Below are positions 47,193 to 57,165 of a stretch of 64,000 nucleotides of DNA, in pieces. The translations under genes and the position numbers were made by a program. Under the pieces are notes generated by a model, which was not told where the DNA came from, ran no database searches, and was given only the letters and a program-made list of their open reading frames with translations. Location: positions 2,729,001 through 2,793,000 of the forward strand of contig NC_015186.1 in NCBI RefSeq assembly GCF_000202835.1. The letters are read 5' to 3'. This stretch comes from Acidiphilium multivorum AIU301. Its GTDB lineage: Bacteria > Pseudomonadota > Alphaproteobacteria > Acetobacterales > Acetobacteraceae. Each line of letters opens with the position of its first letter. The stretch's first letter is position 1.

Positions 47193-47579
47193 TCAGGGAT
47201 CATCGGCGCGGAACGCGTCGCGTATCGCGTGCACGTCATCCCCGACGAGCAGCACAACGTCGAAACGTGTCTCCGCTCGCCCCCAGTCCGGCTGGCCGGC
47301 GAGGACGATGGCCGCCGCGGCGACAAGACGCCGGCGCTGGCGCGGCGCAACCGATTCGATCGCGGACCGCAGAGCATTCCGTGCCTTTACCTCCACGAAG
47401 ACGAGCGTTGTGCGGTCGGCCACCACGAGGTCGAGTTCGCCCGCCGCCGTGCGCAGCCTTTGCGCAAGCACAACAAAGCCTTGTGCGGCGTACCATCCGG
47501 CGACACGCCTCTCGGCATCGCGCCCTCGATGCTCGGCCCGCCGACGGGCGGCTGCCCGTCTTTCAGATTCGTTTCTCAC
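47193..47579 (-). CDS. YraN/UPF0102-family nuclease-like protein
   Basis: The product has 128 residues from a GTG at 47579. It has the restriction-endonuclease-like core: AEHRGRDAERRVAGWYAAQG, GELDLVVADRTTLVFVEVKA (E-x-D...ExK) and RFDVVLLVGD. The catalytic pattern Glu/Asp/ExK is complete. The cellular role of this widespread family is poorly known. A ribosome binding site is not obvious. Confidence 0.88.
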   Translation of the reverse strand: MRNESERRAAARRRAEHRGRDAERRVAGWYAAQGFVVLAQRLRTAAGELDLVVADRTTLVFVEVKARNALRSAIESVAPRQRRRLVAAAAIVLAGQPDWGRAETRFDVVLLVGDDVHAIRDAFRADDP

Positions 47580-47793
47580 ACCGATTGTCTCGACAAATTA
47601 ATAAGAATACGGCATATGCAATTTTTCAGATGCCATAGCCATGACGATTCGGTCCGATGTCAGGATAATCGAGGTTCATGCCCAGAATTTAGTATGCCGA
47701 TAATGTTTTGCGTCCCGATCTATTTCTGATAGAAACGGATTGAAAATTAGGCTCCGCATTTGGAACGAATTCGTGTTTTAAAAGTGAGAACGG
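47580..47793. other. AT-rich divergent intergenic region
   Basis: 214 bp between yraN and the XRE regulator, distinctly AT-rich compared with flanking genes, presumably holding both promoters. No palindrome or RNA structure stood out. Confidence 0.4.
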
Positions 47794-48675
47794 ATGATGC
47801 ATTTTAACGATATTGGTCAGCAACTCCGGGCCTACCGCATGGAATCCGGTCTCAAGGCCGAGGAAATTGCTGCCCGTCTCGGCGTATCCCGCGCGGCTCT
47901 CTACCGCTATGAGAAAGGCGAGGTCATCAAGCTCGACACCGTCAAGCGCCTCGCGGAGCTGCTCAAGATCTCGCCGCTGACCCTGCTCGGGATCGGCATC
48001 GAATATTACAGCCGTCCGATCGGCTACCTCGAAAGGCTGCGACAGATCGAGGAGACATCCGATCAAATCCTGCAATTTTTCGGGCCGGTCTGCTACCTGA
48101 CGACCTCGGATGAATATGACTCGACCCTGACCCAGGTGTTCGAGGAAAACGCGGAATCGAGCGGACAGGATCGGGCCATGGCCCGCTCGGCGGCGGAACA
48201 GGTTCTGGGCGTGCTCTCGGTTCGCAAACGCATGTTCGTGGCGCGCCGCCCGTCGGTCATCGCGATTTTCACGACCACCGCGCTACGACGATTCATGGAG
48301 CAGGGCATCGCCAGCGCGCTGCCGCTTTCCGAAAAGCTGCGTCGGAAGTGCCGCGAAACCGCTCGCAGGGAAGTCGAACGCATGGTCGAACTGATGGAGA
48401 GCGAGCCGATCGGCCTGCAATTCGGCCTCATGTCCGGGGCCGAACCGAACGGCCCCTTTACGATTCTGCGCGCGCGCGAGCGCGCATCGCTGTCGATCAA
48501 TCCCTTCTCGACCGACGCGCCGCCGGATGCTCAGACCGGCGTCGCCATGATTACGAGCGCGGAAGATGCCGTGATGACGCATCAGCGTATCGCCGAAGGC
48601 GCCTGGCGCGATGCCATCAAGGGCCGCGCCGCCGCCGCGGAGGTGCGACGGATGCTCGAGCCTGCCATGGCCTGA
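47794..48675 (+). CDS. XRE-family transcriptional regulator
   Basis: The product has 293 residues. The N-terminal HTH_3 domain spans about 5-62 (IGQQLRAYRMESGLKAEEIA, then RLGVSRAALYRYEKGEVIKL). The remaining 230 residues form a helical effector domain without a recognised family. It precedes the sseA-metC-hisI operon by 52 bp and may regulate sulfur amino-acid metabolism, which is inference. Two adjacent ATG codons (47794, 47797) are both possible starts. Confidence 0.85.
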   Translation: MMHFNDIGQQLRAYRMESGLKAEEIAARLGVSRAALYRYEKGEVIKLDTVKRLAELLKISPLTLLGIGIEYYSRPIGYLERLRQIEETSDQILQFFGPVCYLTTSDEYDSTLTQVFEENAESSGQDRAMARSAAEQVLGVLSVRKRMFVARRPSVIAIFTTTALRRFMEQGIASALPLSEKLRRKCRETARREVERMVELMESEPIGLQFGLMSGAEPNGPFTILRARERASLSINPFSTDAPPDAQTGVAMITSAEDAVMTHQRIAEGAWRDAIKGRAAAAEVRRMLEPAMA

Positions 48676-48727
48676 CCCGACGCGCCGGCGGGGAGACAAA
48701 TCTTCGCCGGCGGGTTAATGCTCGGGC

Positions 48728-49582
48728 ATGTCATCCCCACTGATCTCGACGGAAGCGCTCGCTGCAACGCTCGACGACCCGGCCCTCGTCGTTTTCGACG
48801 CGTCGTTTTACCTGCCGAACGAGCCACAGGATGCGCTGTCGCTGTTTGACGAGGCGCACCTGCCGGGCGCCGCCTTCTTCGATATCGAGCGCATTGCCGA
48901 TACGACCTCGCACCTGCCCCATATGCTCCCGGATGAAGGAGGTTTTGCCTCTGCCGTCGAGGCGCTCGGGGTCGGCAATGACAGTCGGATCGTGGTCTAT
49001 GACCAGCGAGGCCTGTTTTCGGCGGCTCGCGGCTGGTGGATGTTTCGCGTCTTTGGCCACGAGAACGTCTTCGTGCTCGACGGCGGATTACCGAAATGGC
49101 GCGCCGAGGGCCGCCCGCTCGAACAGGGCAAAGCCAACCTGCGACCACCTGGCCGCTTCATTGCCCGTTTCGATCCCTCCCGTGTGCGGGACCGCGCGGC
49201 GATTGAAGCCAATGTGGCGTGTCGAGCGGAAACCGTGCTCGATGCCCGGGCCGCCGGCCGCTACGCCGCCACAGTGCCGGAGCCGCGCGCCGGCATGCGC
49301 GGCGGCCACGTCCCCGGCGCCCGTTCGCTACCCTATTCCGAACTTCTGGGCGCTGACGCAACCATGCTCCCGCCGGATGCGTTGCGCGCCCGCTTCGCCG
49401 CCGCCGGCATCGACGATACCAGCCGCCCGGTCACGATGTGCGGCTCGGGCGTCACTGCCGCGGTTCTCACCCTCGGCCTGGCGCGCGCCGGCCTGCCGAT
49501 GGGCGCGCTCTATGACGGCTCATGGGCCGAATGGGGCGCCCTGCCCGACACCCCGGTTGCCACCGGAGAGGATCCCGCATGA
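48728..49582 (+). CDS. sseA: 3-mercaptopyruvate sulfurtransferase (tandem rhodanese)
   Basis: The product has 284 residues with two rhodanese domains. The active-site loop CGSGVTA (Cys238) is the mercaptopyruvate sulfurtransferase form; thiosulfate rhodaneses have CRxGx. The inactive N-terminal domain contains YDQRGLFSAARGWWMFRVFG. GGHVPGARSLPYSELL precedes the catalytic domain. It overlaps metC by 4 bp. It moves sulfur from 3-mercaptopyruvate to an acceptor. Confidence 0.92.
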   Translation: MSSPLISTEALAATLDDPALVVFDASFYLPNEPQDALSLFDEAHLPGAAFFDIERIADTTSHLPHMLPDEGGFASAVEALGVGNDSRIVVYDQRGLFSAARGWWMFRVFGHENVFVLDGGLPKWRAEGRPLEQGKANLRPPGRFIARFDPSRVRDRAAIEANVACRAETVLDARAAGRYAATVPEPRAGMRGGHVPGARSLPYSELLGADATMLPPDALRARFAAAGIDDTSRPVTMCGSGVTAAVLTLGLARAGLPMGALYDGSWAEWGALPDTPVATGEDPA

Positions 49583-50835
49583 CTGAAGATCGCTTCGAAA
49601 CCCGCCTCTCCCTGGCCTCACGCCGGCCGGTCAAGTCGCACGGCTATGTGAATCCCAAGCTCGTCCGCGGCTCCACCGTGCTCTATCCCTCCTGTGCCGC
49701 GCGCCGCGAAATCGGCAAGCGCCGCCTCGAACAGGAGGAGATCTACGGCCTCTATGGCAGCGAAACCCATTTCGCGCTGGAAAACGTTGTCGCCGAAATC
49801 GAGGGCGGCACGCATTGCCAGATCGTCTCCTCGGGCCTTGCCGCCATCACCGTGCCGCTGCTCGCCTGGCTGAAGGCGGGCGACCACATGCTGGTGCCGG
49901 ACTCCGTCTATGGCCCGACGCGCCGCTTCTGCGACAGTGTACTCGCCCGCTATGGCGTCGCCACCACCTATTACGATCCGCTGATTACCGAAGACCGGCT
50001 GGCGGCGCTGATGCGCCCGCAAACCACGGCCATCTTTTCCGAGAGCCCCGGCAGCCACACTTTCGAGGTGCAGGACGTGCCGATGCTCGCCCGCGTCGCC
50101 CACGCGCATGGCGCCAAGCTGTTCATGGACAATACCTGGGGCATCCGCACCTTCCAGCCCTTCCGCCACGGTGTCGACGTGTCGATCCAGGCGCTGACGA
50201 AATATGTCGGCGGCCATTCCGACATCGTGCTCGGCGCCATCACCGTCGCGACGGATGAGGACTGGGCCTGGCTGCGCGCCGGCGCGCTCGATCTCGGCCA
50301 GTACGCCTCGCCGGACGATTGCTGGCTGGCCCTGCGCGGCGCGCGCACCCTCACGGTCCGCCTCGCCGAGCAGGAACGCGCGGCCCTCGCCGTCGCCACC
50401 TGGCTCGCGGACCGGCCGGAAGTGCTGCGCGTGCTGCATCCCGCCCTGCCCTCCTGCCCCGGCCACGAATTCTGGAAGCGCGATTTCACCGGCGCCTGCG
50501 GCCTGTTCGGCGTGGTGTTCCAGCCCGAGCATGATTACGATGCCGTCTGCGCGATGGCCGACGCGCTGCGCCTGTTCGGCATCGGCGCGTCCTGGGGCGG
50601 CTATGAGAGCCTCGCCCTGCCGACCACCAACACCATCACCCGCACCGAAGGCACCGGCCGCTTCGGCGGCGAGATGCTGCGGCTGCAGATCGGCCTCGAA
50701 CACACCGACGACCTGATCGCCGATCTCGAACAGGGCCTCGCCGTGCTGCGCGGCCAAGCCCGCACCACCTGCGCCTCGCCCCCCTGCATGGCCGGGGAAT
50801 TGCAAGACGGCTTCAGCCCGGACGGCACGGCATGA
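49579..50835 (+). CDS. metC: Cystathionine beta-lyase (Cys/Met PLP enzyme)
   Basis: The product has 418 residues. Cys_Met_Meta_PP motifs are [60 protein letters not shown] and PLP Lys208 ([12 protein letters not shown]). The [10 protein letters not shown] segment and W in DNTW favour cystathionine beta-lyase. The C-terminal 30 residues ([15 protein letters not shown]) are a short extension. It is translationally coupled to sseA and hisI (ATGA overlaps at both ends). Confidence 0.9.
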   Translation: MTEDRFETRLSLASRRPVKSHGYVNPKLVRGSTVLYPSCAARREIGKRRLEQEEIYGLYGSETHFALENVVAEIEGGTHCQIVSSGLAAITVPLLAWLKAGDHMLVPDSVYGPTRRFCDSVLARYGVATTYYDPLITEDRLAALMRPQTTAIFSESPGSHTFEVQDVPMLARVAHAHGAKLFMDNTWGIRTFQPFRHGVDVSIQALTKYVGGHSDIVLGAITVATDEDWAWLRAGALDLGQYASPDDCWLALRGARTLTVRLAEQERAALAVATWLADRPEVLRVLHPALPSCPGHEFWKRDFTGACGLFGVVFQPEHDYDAVCAMADALRLFGIGASWGGYESLALPTTNTITRTEGTGRFGGEMLRLQIGLEHTDDLIADLEQGLAVLRGQARTTCASPPCMAGELQDGFSPDGTA

Positions 50836-51182
50836 CCCACCCCGTCATCACCGCCGCCCGCTTCAACGAAGCCGGACTCATTCCCGCCATCGCGCAGCAG
50901 CACGATACCGGCGAGGTGCTGATGATGGCCTGGATGAACGCGGAGTCGATCGCCGAGAGCCTCGCCACCGGGCAGGTCTGCTATTTCAGCCGCAGCCGGG
51001 GGAAGCTCTGGCGCAAGGGCGAAAGCTCGGGCCATGTGCAGCGCCTCGTAGAGATGCGGCTCGACTGCGATGGCGATACGCTGCTGCTCCTTGTCGAGCA
51101 GACCGGGCCGGCGTGCCACACCGGCGCGCATAACTGCTTCTTCCGCCGTGTCACCAAAGACGGGCTGGAGGAGATCGCCTAG
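50832..51182 (+). CDS. hisI: Phosphoribosyl-AMP cyclohydrolase
   Basis: The product has 116 residues, a stand-alone HisI without the HisE domain. It opens the purine ring of PR-AMP in histidine biosynthesis. The metal/active site shows DCDGD and [10 protein letters not shown], with [13 protein letters not shown] and [19 protein letters not shown]. It is separated from other his genes and coupled to metC. Its TAG stop is the first base group of the double-hairpin repeat at 51181. Confidence 0.95.
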   Translation: MTHPVITAARFNEAGLIPAIAQQHDTGEVLMMAWMNAESIAESLATGQVCYFSRSRGKLWRKGESSGHVQRLVEMRLDCDGDTLLLLVEQTGPACHTGAHNCFFRRVTKDGLEEIA

Positions 51183-51284
51183 AGCACTTTCCGATCCTTT
51201 CGGATCGGATGTAGTGCTCTATCATATTGATAAACAGAGCATCTCCATCCGATCAGATGACTCCATCTGATCGGATGATGCTCT
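51181..51284. repeat. Double-hairpin intergenic repeat, copy 2 (inverted relative to copy 1)
   Basis: Read on the reverse strand it matches the repeat at 28755-28856: hairpin AGAGCATC...GATGCTCT with inner ATCCGATCAGATG/CATCTGATCGGAT, an AT-rich linker (GTTTATCAATATGAT) and a second hairpin AGAGCAC...GTGCTCT around GGATCGGA. Here the second hairpin comes first after hisI. It lies between convergent hisI and sufA, and is symmetrical enough to act as a bidirectional terminator. Confidence 0.9.
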
Positions 51285-51326
51285 AAGCAGTTTTCGGCCG
51301 TCAGGCCGCGGCGTCAACGCGGCGCG

Positions 51327-51698
51327 TCAGACGTGGAAACTCTCGCCGCAGCCACAGCGGCCCTTCTCGTTCGGGTTTTCGAAGGTGAAGCCCGAGGTGA
51401 ATTTTTCCACCTTGTAGTCCATCACCGTGCCGATGAGGAACAGGGTGGCCTTGCGGTCGATCAGCACCGTGACCCCCTTGTCGCTCACCTGTTCGTCGGT
51501 CGGCGCCGGCTCGTCCACCCAGTTCATCTCGTAGGACAGGCCGGAACACCCCTTGGTACCAACACTGATTCGCAGCAGCCGGCCCTGCTGGCCGTTTTCA
51601 TACAGCGCGCGAAGGCGATCGGCGGCGGCGTCGGTCAGCTGCATCAGCGGCGGCAGGCTGCGGCGGGGCGGTGCGGATTCGGTGCGGATCGTGGTCAT
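51327..51698 (-). CDS. sufA: Iron-sulfur assembly A-type scaffold/carrier (SufA/IscA)
   Basis: The product has 123 residues. The three conserved cysteines are Cys51 (TKGCSGLSYEM), Cys115 and Cys117 (RCGCGESF). It receives [Fe-S] clusters from SufBCD and passes them to apoproteins. The ATG is preceded by GAGGAG. It is the last gene of the suf operon. Confidence 0.93.
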   Translation of the reverse strand: MTTIRTESAPPRRSLPPLMQLTDAAADRLRALYENGQQGRLLRISVGTKGCSGLSYEMNWVDEPAPTDEQVSDKGVTVLIDRKATLFLIGTVMDYKVEKFTSGFTFENPNEKGRCGCGESFHV

Positions 51699-51708
51699 CG
51701 CAGACTCC

Positions 51709-52074
51709 TCAGAACATGTTGAGGGCGAGGCGCGCCTCGTCGCTCATCCGCGAGGGATCCCAGGGCGGATCCCACACGGTCTCGACCTCTACCTCGCTCA
51801 CCCCCGGCACCGTCCCCACCGCGAGGCGCACCGCCTCGGGCAGTTCCTGCGCGCTGGGGCAGGCTGGCGCGGTCAGCGTCATCTCCACCTTCACCGCCCC
51901 ACCCTCGATCTCGATCGCGTAGATCAGGCCGAGCTCGAAGATGTTCACCGGAATTTCCGGGTCATAGACCGTGGAAATCGCCGCGATCACGTTCTCCTCG
52001 CTCACCAGCGGCGCGGTTTCGCCCTCCGGCGTCCAGGTGGTCACGGGTTCGGTCCTGGCCATGTCATCCGCCAT
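51709..52074 (-). CDS. sufT: SufT-like MIP18/DUF59 Fe-S assembly protein
   Basis: The product has 121 residues. The DUF59 signature is VYDPEIPVNIFELGLIYAIE, followed by MTLTAPACPSAQELPEAVRL with the conserved reactive Cys. SufT proteins mature Fe-S enzymes under high demand. The ATG at 52074, with GGAG upstream, overlaps the sufU end by 11 bp; ATG 52062 is an alternative start. Confidence 0.92.
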   Translation of the reverse strand: MADDMARTEPVTTWTPEGETAPLVSEENVIAAISTVYDPEIPVNIFELGLIYAIEIEGGAVKVEMTLTAPACPSAQELPEAVRLAVGTVPGVSEVEVETVWDPPWDPSRMSDEARLALNMF

Positions 52075-52519
52075 GTCCGGTCTCCATCGTCTTGGTCAGC
52101 GCGGCGCGCAGCGCCTGCCAGGGAAGTGTGGCGCAGCGGTGGCGCGAGCGATATTCATGAACGCCCGACAGCGCCCGCAATTCGCTGAACTCCTCGCGGT
52201 CGGGCACCGCCCCGGTCGCCACCATCGCCTCGAAGGCGCCGGCAAGCTCCTCGGCCGCCGCGCGCGAGCGCCCGGCCACCGCATCCGCCATCAGATCGGC
52301 CGAGGCGACGCAGATCGCGCAGCCGCGGGTCTCGTGCCACACCTCGCCGATCGCCCCGCCCGCGCAGCTCAGGCGCAGATGCACCCGGTCGCCGCACATC
52401 GGGTTGTCGCCCTCCGCCTCGGCATCGAAGCGCGCCGGCCGGCCGGCATGCAGCGGCGCGCGGGCGCGTTCCATGATCAGCCGCTGGTAGAGATCGCCGA
52501 CATCCGCCGCACCGCTCAT
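52064..52519 (-). CDS. sufU: SufU-like sulfur relay protein
   Basis: The product has 151 residues. The SufU/IscU-like ligands are Cys42-Gly-Asp (NPMCGD), Cys67 (RGCAICVASADLMAD) and Cys129 (HRCATLPWQAL). The insertion between the second and third Cys is the SufU hallmark. It accepts persulfide from SufS. It overlaps sufS by 4 bp. Confidence 0.92.
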   Translation of the reverse strand: MSGAADVGDLYQRLIMERARAPLHAGRPARFDAEAEGDNPMCGDRVHLRLSCAGGAIGEVWHETRGCAICVASADLMADAVAGRSRAAAEELAGAFEAMVATGAVPDREEFSELRALSGVHEYRSRHRCATLPWQALRAALTKTMETGHGG

Positions 52520-53760
52520 CCGCCGAACACCTGCTGCACGCGCCGCAGCCCCGCCGCCAGCGCGTCGATCTCCTCCATCGTCGTATAGACGCCGAACGTC
52601 GCGCGGGCGGTGCTGTCAAGCCCGAGCCGGCGGGTCAGCGGTTCGGCGCAATGGTGCCCGGCCCGCACCGCGATCCCCTGCTTGTCGAGCAGGGTGGCGA
52701 CGTCGTGCGCATGCACCCCGTCCATGGTGAAGGCGACGACCCCGCCGCGGTCCTGCGCCCGCCCGACCACATGGACGCCGCCGATCGCATCGAGCGTCGC
52801 CAGCGCGTGATCGGTCAGCGCCCGCTCATGCGACGCGATCGCCGGAAACCCGATCGCGTTCACATAATCGATCGCTGCCGCGAGACCCACCGCCTCGACG
52901 ATCGCCGGCGTGCCCGCCTCGAACCGGTAGGGCGGCTCCGCCCAGGTCGATTTTTCGTAGCTCACGCTGCGGATCATGTCGCCGCCGCCGAGGAAGGGCG
53001 GCATCGCGTCGAGCAGCTCGCGCTTGCCGAACAGCACCCCGATGCCGGACGGCCCGTAGAGCTTGTGGCCGGAGAACACGTAGAAATCCGCATCGATCGC
53101 ACGGACGTCCACCGCCCGGTGCACCACCGCCTGCGCGCCATCGAGCAGCAGCCGCGCCCCGCGCTCGTGCGCAAAGGCGGCAAGCCGCTCCACCGGCGTG
53201 TAGGTGCCGAGCACGTTCGACATATGGGTGATCGCCAGCAGCCGCACCCGCCCATCGGCGAATTGCCGCTCCAGATCGGCGAAGTCGAGCTCGCCGGCAT
53301 CGGTGATCTTCGCGATGCGCAGCTCGATGCCGTGCGAATCCCGCAGCATCTGCCAGGGCACGAGATTGGCGTGGTGCTCCATCTCGCTCACCACCACCGC
53401 ATCGCCCGGACGCAGCGCCGACCGGCCGAAGGTCGCGGCGACGAGGTTGATCCCCTCGGTCGCGTTGCGCACGAAGACGATCTCCTCCCGCGCCGCGTTA
53501 AGGAAAGCCGCCGCCTTGTCGCGCGCGGCCTCGTAGTCGTCCGAGGCGCGCTCGCTCAGCCAGTGCAGCCCGCGATGGACATTGGCGTAGCGTGTCTCCA
53601 TCGAGCGGACCATCGCATCGATCACCGCGCGCGGCTTCTGCGCCGAGGCGCCGCTATCGAGAAACACCAGTTTCTTGCCATGCACCGTCTGCGACAGGAT
53701 GGGGAAATCGGCGCGGATGCGCGCGATGTCGAAGCCGGGCTGCTCGATGGCCGCGCTCAT
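52516..53760 (-). CDS. sufS: Cysteine desulfurase SufS
   Basis: The product has 414 residues from the ATG at 53760, which overlaps the sufD stop (ATGA) and has GAGGGG upstream. It is a class V fold: VFLDSGASAQKPRAVIDAMV, VVSEMEHHANLVPWQML, PLP Lys233 (FSGHKLYGPSGIG) and the persulfide Cys371 in AVRAGHHCAEPL, the SufS-type loop. It supplies sulfur for cluster assembly. Confidence 0.95.
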   Translation of the reverse strand: MSAAIEQPGFDIARIRADFPILSQTVHGKKLVFLDSGASAQKPRAVIDAMVRSMETRYANVHRGLHWLSERASDDYEAARDKAAAFLNAAREEIVFVRNATEGINLVAATFGRSALRPGDAVVVSEMEHHANLVPWQMLRDSHGIELRIAKITDAGELDFADLERQFADGRVRLLAITHMSNVLGTYTPVERLAAFAHERGARLLLDGAQAVVHRAVDVRAIDADFYVFSGHKLYGPSGIGVLFGKRELLDAMPPFLGGGDMIRSVSYEKSTWAEPPYRFEAGTPAIVEAVGLAAAIDYVNAIGFPAIASHERALTDHALATLDAIGGVHVVGRAQDRGGVVAFTMDGVHAHDVATLLDKQGIAVRAGHHCAEPLTRRLGLDSTARATFGVYTTMEEIDALAAGLRRVQQVFGG

Positions 53761-54956
53761 GCCCCCTCCCGCCACCAGGCGCCGATCGCCGCCTCGAAGA
53801 CGGCCCGCGCCGCCTCATCGGTCACCGGCTCCAGCGCCTCGTCGAGAAAGGCGCGGATCAGGATCGATTTTGCCTCCGCCGCCGGCACGCCGCGGCTGCG
53901 CAGGTAGAAAAGCTGTTCGGGGTCGAGCGCGCCGATCGTCGCGCCATGGCTGCACTTCACGTCGTCGGCGAAGATTTCCAGCTCCGGCTTGCTGTCGATC
54001 TCCGCCTCGTCGGAGAGCAGCAGCGCCTGGTTCATCTGATAGCCGTCGGTCTTCTGCGCGATGCGATCGACCTCGATCCGGCCCTGGAAGACACCGCGCG
54101 CCGCCCCGGCCAGGACCGATTTCACCGTCTGCCGCGAGGCGCAGTCCGGCGCGTCGTGCCGCACCACCGTGGTCACGTCGCCATGCTGGGTGCCGGCGAG
54201 CAGTTGCGCCGCGTTGAGATGCACATCCGCCGCAGGGCCGGTCAGCCGCGCATGGGTCTCGTTGCGGCTGAGCCGGGCGCCGCGATTGAGGGTGAAGCTC
54301 TCATAGCCCGCTCCGCCCGCGATCTCGGCGAAGATGGTCGCGACATGCACCGCCTCGGCGGATTCGTCCTGGAGCCGATAATGGTTGAGCCGCGCCCCCG
54401 CGCCGAGGTCAACCTCGAAGACCGGCGCATGCAGGTAGCTGCCCTCGCCACGCGCCGTCTCGATCAGCGTCAGCGTCGCACCGGCGCCGAGCACGATCCG
54501 GTGGCGCGGCGCGATGGCCGGCATCGTCTCGCCCCGGCCCGCCGCCAGCGCCACCAGGAACAGCGTGCCGCCCTGCTGGCCCGGCGCCAGGGTGATGGCC
54601 ACGCCATCCTCCGCCAGCGCGGTGTTCAGCGCGACGACCACGCCGCCGCGCGCCGGATCCGCCGCCGCATCGCCCAGCTGGCTCACCCAGTCGGGCGCCG
54701 CCGAACGCGCGGCATCGAACCGGCCGTTGACGAACACGACGCGCGGCCCCTCCGGCAGTTCAGCCGCGACCTCCACCGCCGGGGCGGGGCCGAGAGCAAA
54801 ACCGCGCAGCCCGGCCGCGAGATCGGTATAGTGCCAGGCCTCGTCGCGCTTCGTCGGCCAGCCGCCGGCGCGCACCCGCGCTGCCGCCGCCTCCCGCGCG
54901 GCCGCGCCCGGCAGCGCGGCGAGATCGAAACCGTCGAGCAGGTCAGTCCCGCTCAT
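53757..54956 (-). CDS. sufD: Fe-S assembly scaffold component SufD
   Basis: The product has 399 residues with the SufBD beta-helix core: FEVDLGAGARLNHYRLQDES, LTGPAADVHLNAAQLLAGTQ and VFQGRIEVDRIAQKTDGYQM. The C-terminus has DDVKCSHGATIGALDPEQLF with the conserved Cys-His pair. It forms the SufBC2D complex. It overlaps both sufC and sufS by 4 bp. Confidence 0.94.
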   Translation of the reverse strand: MSGTDLLDGFDLAALPGAAAREAAAARVRAGGWPTKRDEAWHYTDLAAGLRGFALGPAPAVEVAAELPEGPRVVFVNGRFDAARSAAPDWVSQLGDAAADPARGGVVVALNTALAEDGVAITLAPGQQGGTLFLVALAAGRGETMPAIAPRHRIVLGAGATLTLIETARGEGSYLHAPVFEVDLGAGARLNHYRLQDESAEAVHVATIFAEIAGGAGYESFTLNRGARLSRNETHARLTGPAADVHLNAAQLLAGTQHGDVTTVVRHDAPDCASRQTVKSVLAGAARGVFQGRIEVDRIAQKTDGYQMNQALLLSDEAEIDSKPELEIFADDVKCSHGATIGALDPEQLFYLRSRGVPAAEAKSILIRAFLDEALEPVTDEAARAVFEAAIGAWWREGA

Positions 54957-55696
54957 GCCGCCTCCAGCCCCGCATAACCGTTGGCCTCCAGTTCGCGCGC
55001 AAGCTCCGGCCCACCGGAGCGGACGATCTTGCCGGCCGCCAGCACATGCACCCGGTCCGGCACGATATGGTCGAGCAGCCGCTGATAATGCGTGATCACC
55101 AACGCCGAGAAACTGGGCCCGCGCAGCGCGTTCACCCCTTCGGCGACGATCTTGAGCGCATCGATATCGAGCCCGGAGTCGGTCTCGTCGAGCAGCGCCA
55201 GGGTCGGCTTCAGCAGTGCCATCTGCAGCACCTCGTTGCGCTTCTTCTCGCCGCCCGAGAACCCGACATTGACGTTCCGCTTCAGCATGTCGTCCGGCAT
55301 TTTCAGCGCCTTCACCGCCGCCCGCGCTTCCTTGAGGAACTGAACGGCGTCGAGCTCCGCCTCGCCGCGCGCCCGGCGGATCGCGTTCAGCGCGGTGCGG
55401 ATGAAATTGGCGTTGCCCACCCCCGGCAGTTCGACCGGATACTGGAAGGCGAGGAACACACCCGCCGCCGCCCGCTCCTCCGGCTCCATCGCCAGCAGGT
55501 CGGCGCCGTTATACGTCACGCTGCCGCCGGTGACCTCGTAGCCCTCGCGGCCCGACAGCACGTAGGACAGGGTGGATTTTCCCGCCCCGTTCGGCCCCAT
55601 GATCGCGTGCACCTCGCCCTCCGGCACGGTCAGGTCGATCCCGCGCAGGATCTCCTTGCCATCGATGGTCGCGGTCAGTCCCTTGATTTCAAGCAT
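54953..55696 (-). CDS. sufC: Fe-S assembly ATPase SufC
   Basis: The product has 247 residues. It is an ABC-type ATPase with Walker A GPNGAGKSTLSYVL, SufC-type signature NVGFSGGEKKRNEVLQMALL and Walker B LALLDETDSGLDIDALK. It drives conformational changes in SufBD during cluster assembly. GAGGAC precedes the ATG. Confidence 0.96.
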   Translation of the reverse strand: MLEIKGLTATIDGKEILRGIDLTVPEGEVHAIMGPNGAGKSTLSYVLSGREGYEVTGGSVTYNGADLLAMEPEERAAAGVFLAFQYPVELPGVGNANFIRTALNAIRRARGEAELDAVQFLKEARAAVKALKMPDDMLKRNVNVGFSGGEKKRNEVLQMALLKPTLALLDETDSGLDIDALKIVAEGVNALRGPSFSALVITHYQRLLDHIVPDRVHVLAAGKIVRSGGPELARELEANGYAGLEAA

Positions 55697-55705
55697 GTTG
55701 CGTCC

Positions 55706-57157
55706 TCAGCCCACGGAGCCTTCGAGAGACACGGCGAGCAGCTTCTGCGCCTCGACCGCGAACTCCATCGGCAATTCCTTCAAAACGTCCCGGCAGAACC
55801 CGTTGACCAGCAGCCCCACCGCGTCCTCTTCCGAAAGCCCGCGCGAGCGGCAGTAGAACAGCTGGTCATCGGCGATCTTCGAGGTTGTCGCCTCGTGCTC
55901 CACCTTGGCGGTGCGGTTGCGACTCTCGATATAGGGCACCGTATGCGCGCCGCAGCGATCGCCGATCAGCAGGCTGTCGCACTGGGTGAAGTTCCGCGCA
56001 TTCGTCGCCCGCGGCATGATCCGCACCAGGCCGCGATAGGTGTTGTTCGAGCGTCCGGCCGAAATCCCCTTGGAGACGATCGTGCTCGTCGTGTTCGGCG
56101 CCAGATGGATCATCTTGGTGCCGGTATCGGCCTGCTGGAAATTGTTCGTCACCGCCACCGAGTAGAACTCGCCGGTCGAGCCCTCGCCCTGCAGGATGCA
56201 GGAGGGATATTTCCAGGTGATCGCCGAGCCGGTTTCCACCTGGGTCCAGGAAATCTTCGAGTTCCGCCCCCGGCAGGCGCCGCGCTTGGTCACGAAGTTA
56301 TAGATGCCGCCGCGCCCCTCGGCATCGCCCGGATACCAGTTCTGCACGGTCGAATACTTGATCGTCGCCTCGTCGAGCGCCACGAGCTCGACCACCGCGG
56401 CGTGAAGCTGGTTCTCGTCGCGCATCGGCGCCGTGCAGCCCTCGAGATACGACACGCTGGCCCCAGCCTCGGCGACGATCAGTGTGCGCTCGAACTGGCC
56501 GGTGTTGCGGGCGTTGATGCGGAAATAGGTCGAAAGCTCCATCGGGCAGCGCACGCCCTTCGGCACGAAGACGAAGCTGCCATCGGAAAACACCGCCGAG
56601 TTCAGCGCCGCGTAATAGTTGTCGCCCGCCGGCACGACGCTGCCGAGATATTTCCGTACCAGATCGGGATGCTCGCGCACCGCCTCGGAAATCGAGCAGA
56701 AGATCACCCCGGCCTTGGCCAGCGACTCGCGGAACGTGGTCGCGACCGAAACGCTGTCGAACACGGCATCGACGGCGATTCCCGCCAGCGCCGCGCGCTC
56801 GTTCAGCGGAATGCCGAGCTTCTCGTACATCGCGAGAAGTTCGGGATCGACCTCGTCCAGCGACTTCGGCGCCGGCTTCTTCGGCGCCGCGTAATAATGC
56901 AGGTCCTGATAGTCGATTTTCGGATGGCGGATGCGCGCCCAAGCCGGGTCTTCCATGGAGAGCCAGGCGCGATAGGCCTTGAGCCGCCATTCGAGCAGCC
57001 ATTCCGGCTCACCCTTCTTCGCCGAGATGAGCCGGACGATGTCCTCGTTCAGCCCCTTGGGCGCGAACTCCATCTCGATATTGGTCTCGAAGCCGAACTT
57101 GTAGCCGCCGCCGGATATCCGGTCGACGGTCTCGATCGTCTCGTTCACGGCAGGCAT
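55706..57157 (-). CDS. sufB: Fe-S assembly scaffold SufB
   Basis: The product has 483 residues, full length. Features are [33 protein letters not shown]-type [40 protein letters not shown] and [20 protein letters not shown] with conserved cysteines, ending with [18 protein letters not shown]. It is the main cluster scaffold and first structural gene after the regulator (8-bp gap). Confidence 0.96.
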   Translation of the reverse strand: MPAVNETIETVDRISGGGYKFGFETNIEMEFAPKGLNEDIVRLISAKKGEPEWLLEWRLKAYRAWLSMEDPAWARIRHPKIDYQDLHYYAAPKKPAPKSLDEVDPELLAMYEKLGIPLNERAALAGIAVDAVFDSVSVATTFRESLAKAGVIFCSISEAVREHPDLVRKYLGSVVPAGDNYYAALNSAVFSDGSFVFVPKGVRCPMELSTYFRINARNTGQFERTLIVAEAGASVSYLEGCTAPMRDENQLHAAVVELVALDEATIKYSTVQNWYPGDAEGRGGIYNFVTKRGACRGRNSKISWTQVETGSAITWKYPSCILQGEGSTGEFYSVAVTNNFQQADTGTKMIHLAPNTTSTIVSKGISAGRSNNTYRGLVRIMPRATNARNFTQCDSLLIGDRCGAHTVPYIESRNRTAKVEHEATTSKIADDQLFYCRSRGLSEEDAVGLLVNGFCRDVLKELPMEFAVEAQKLLAVSLEGSVG

Positions 57158-57165
57158 GGAAACCC

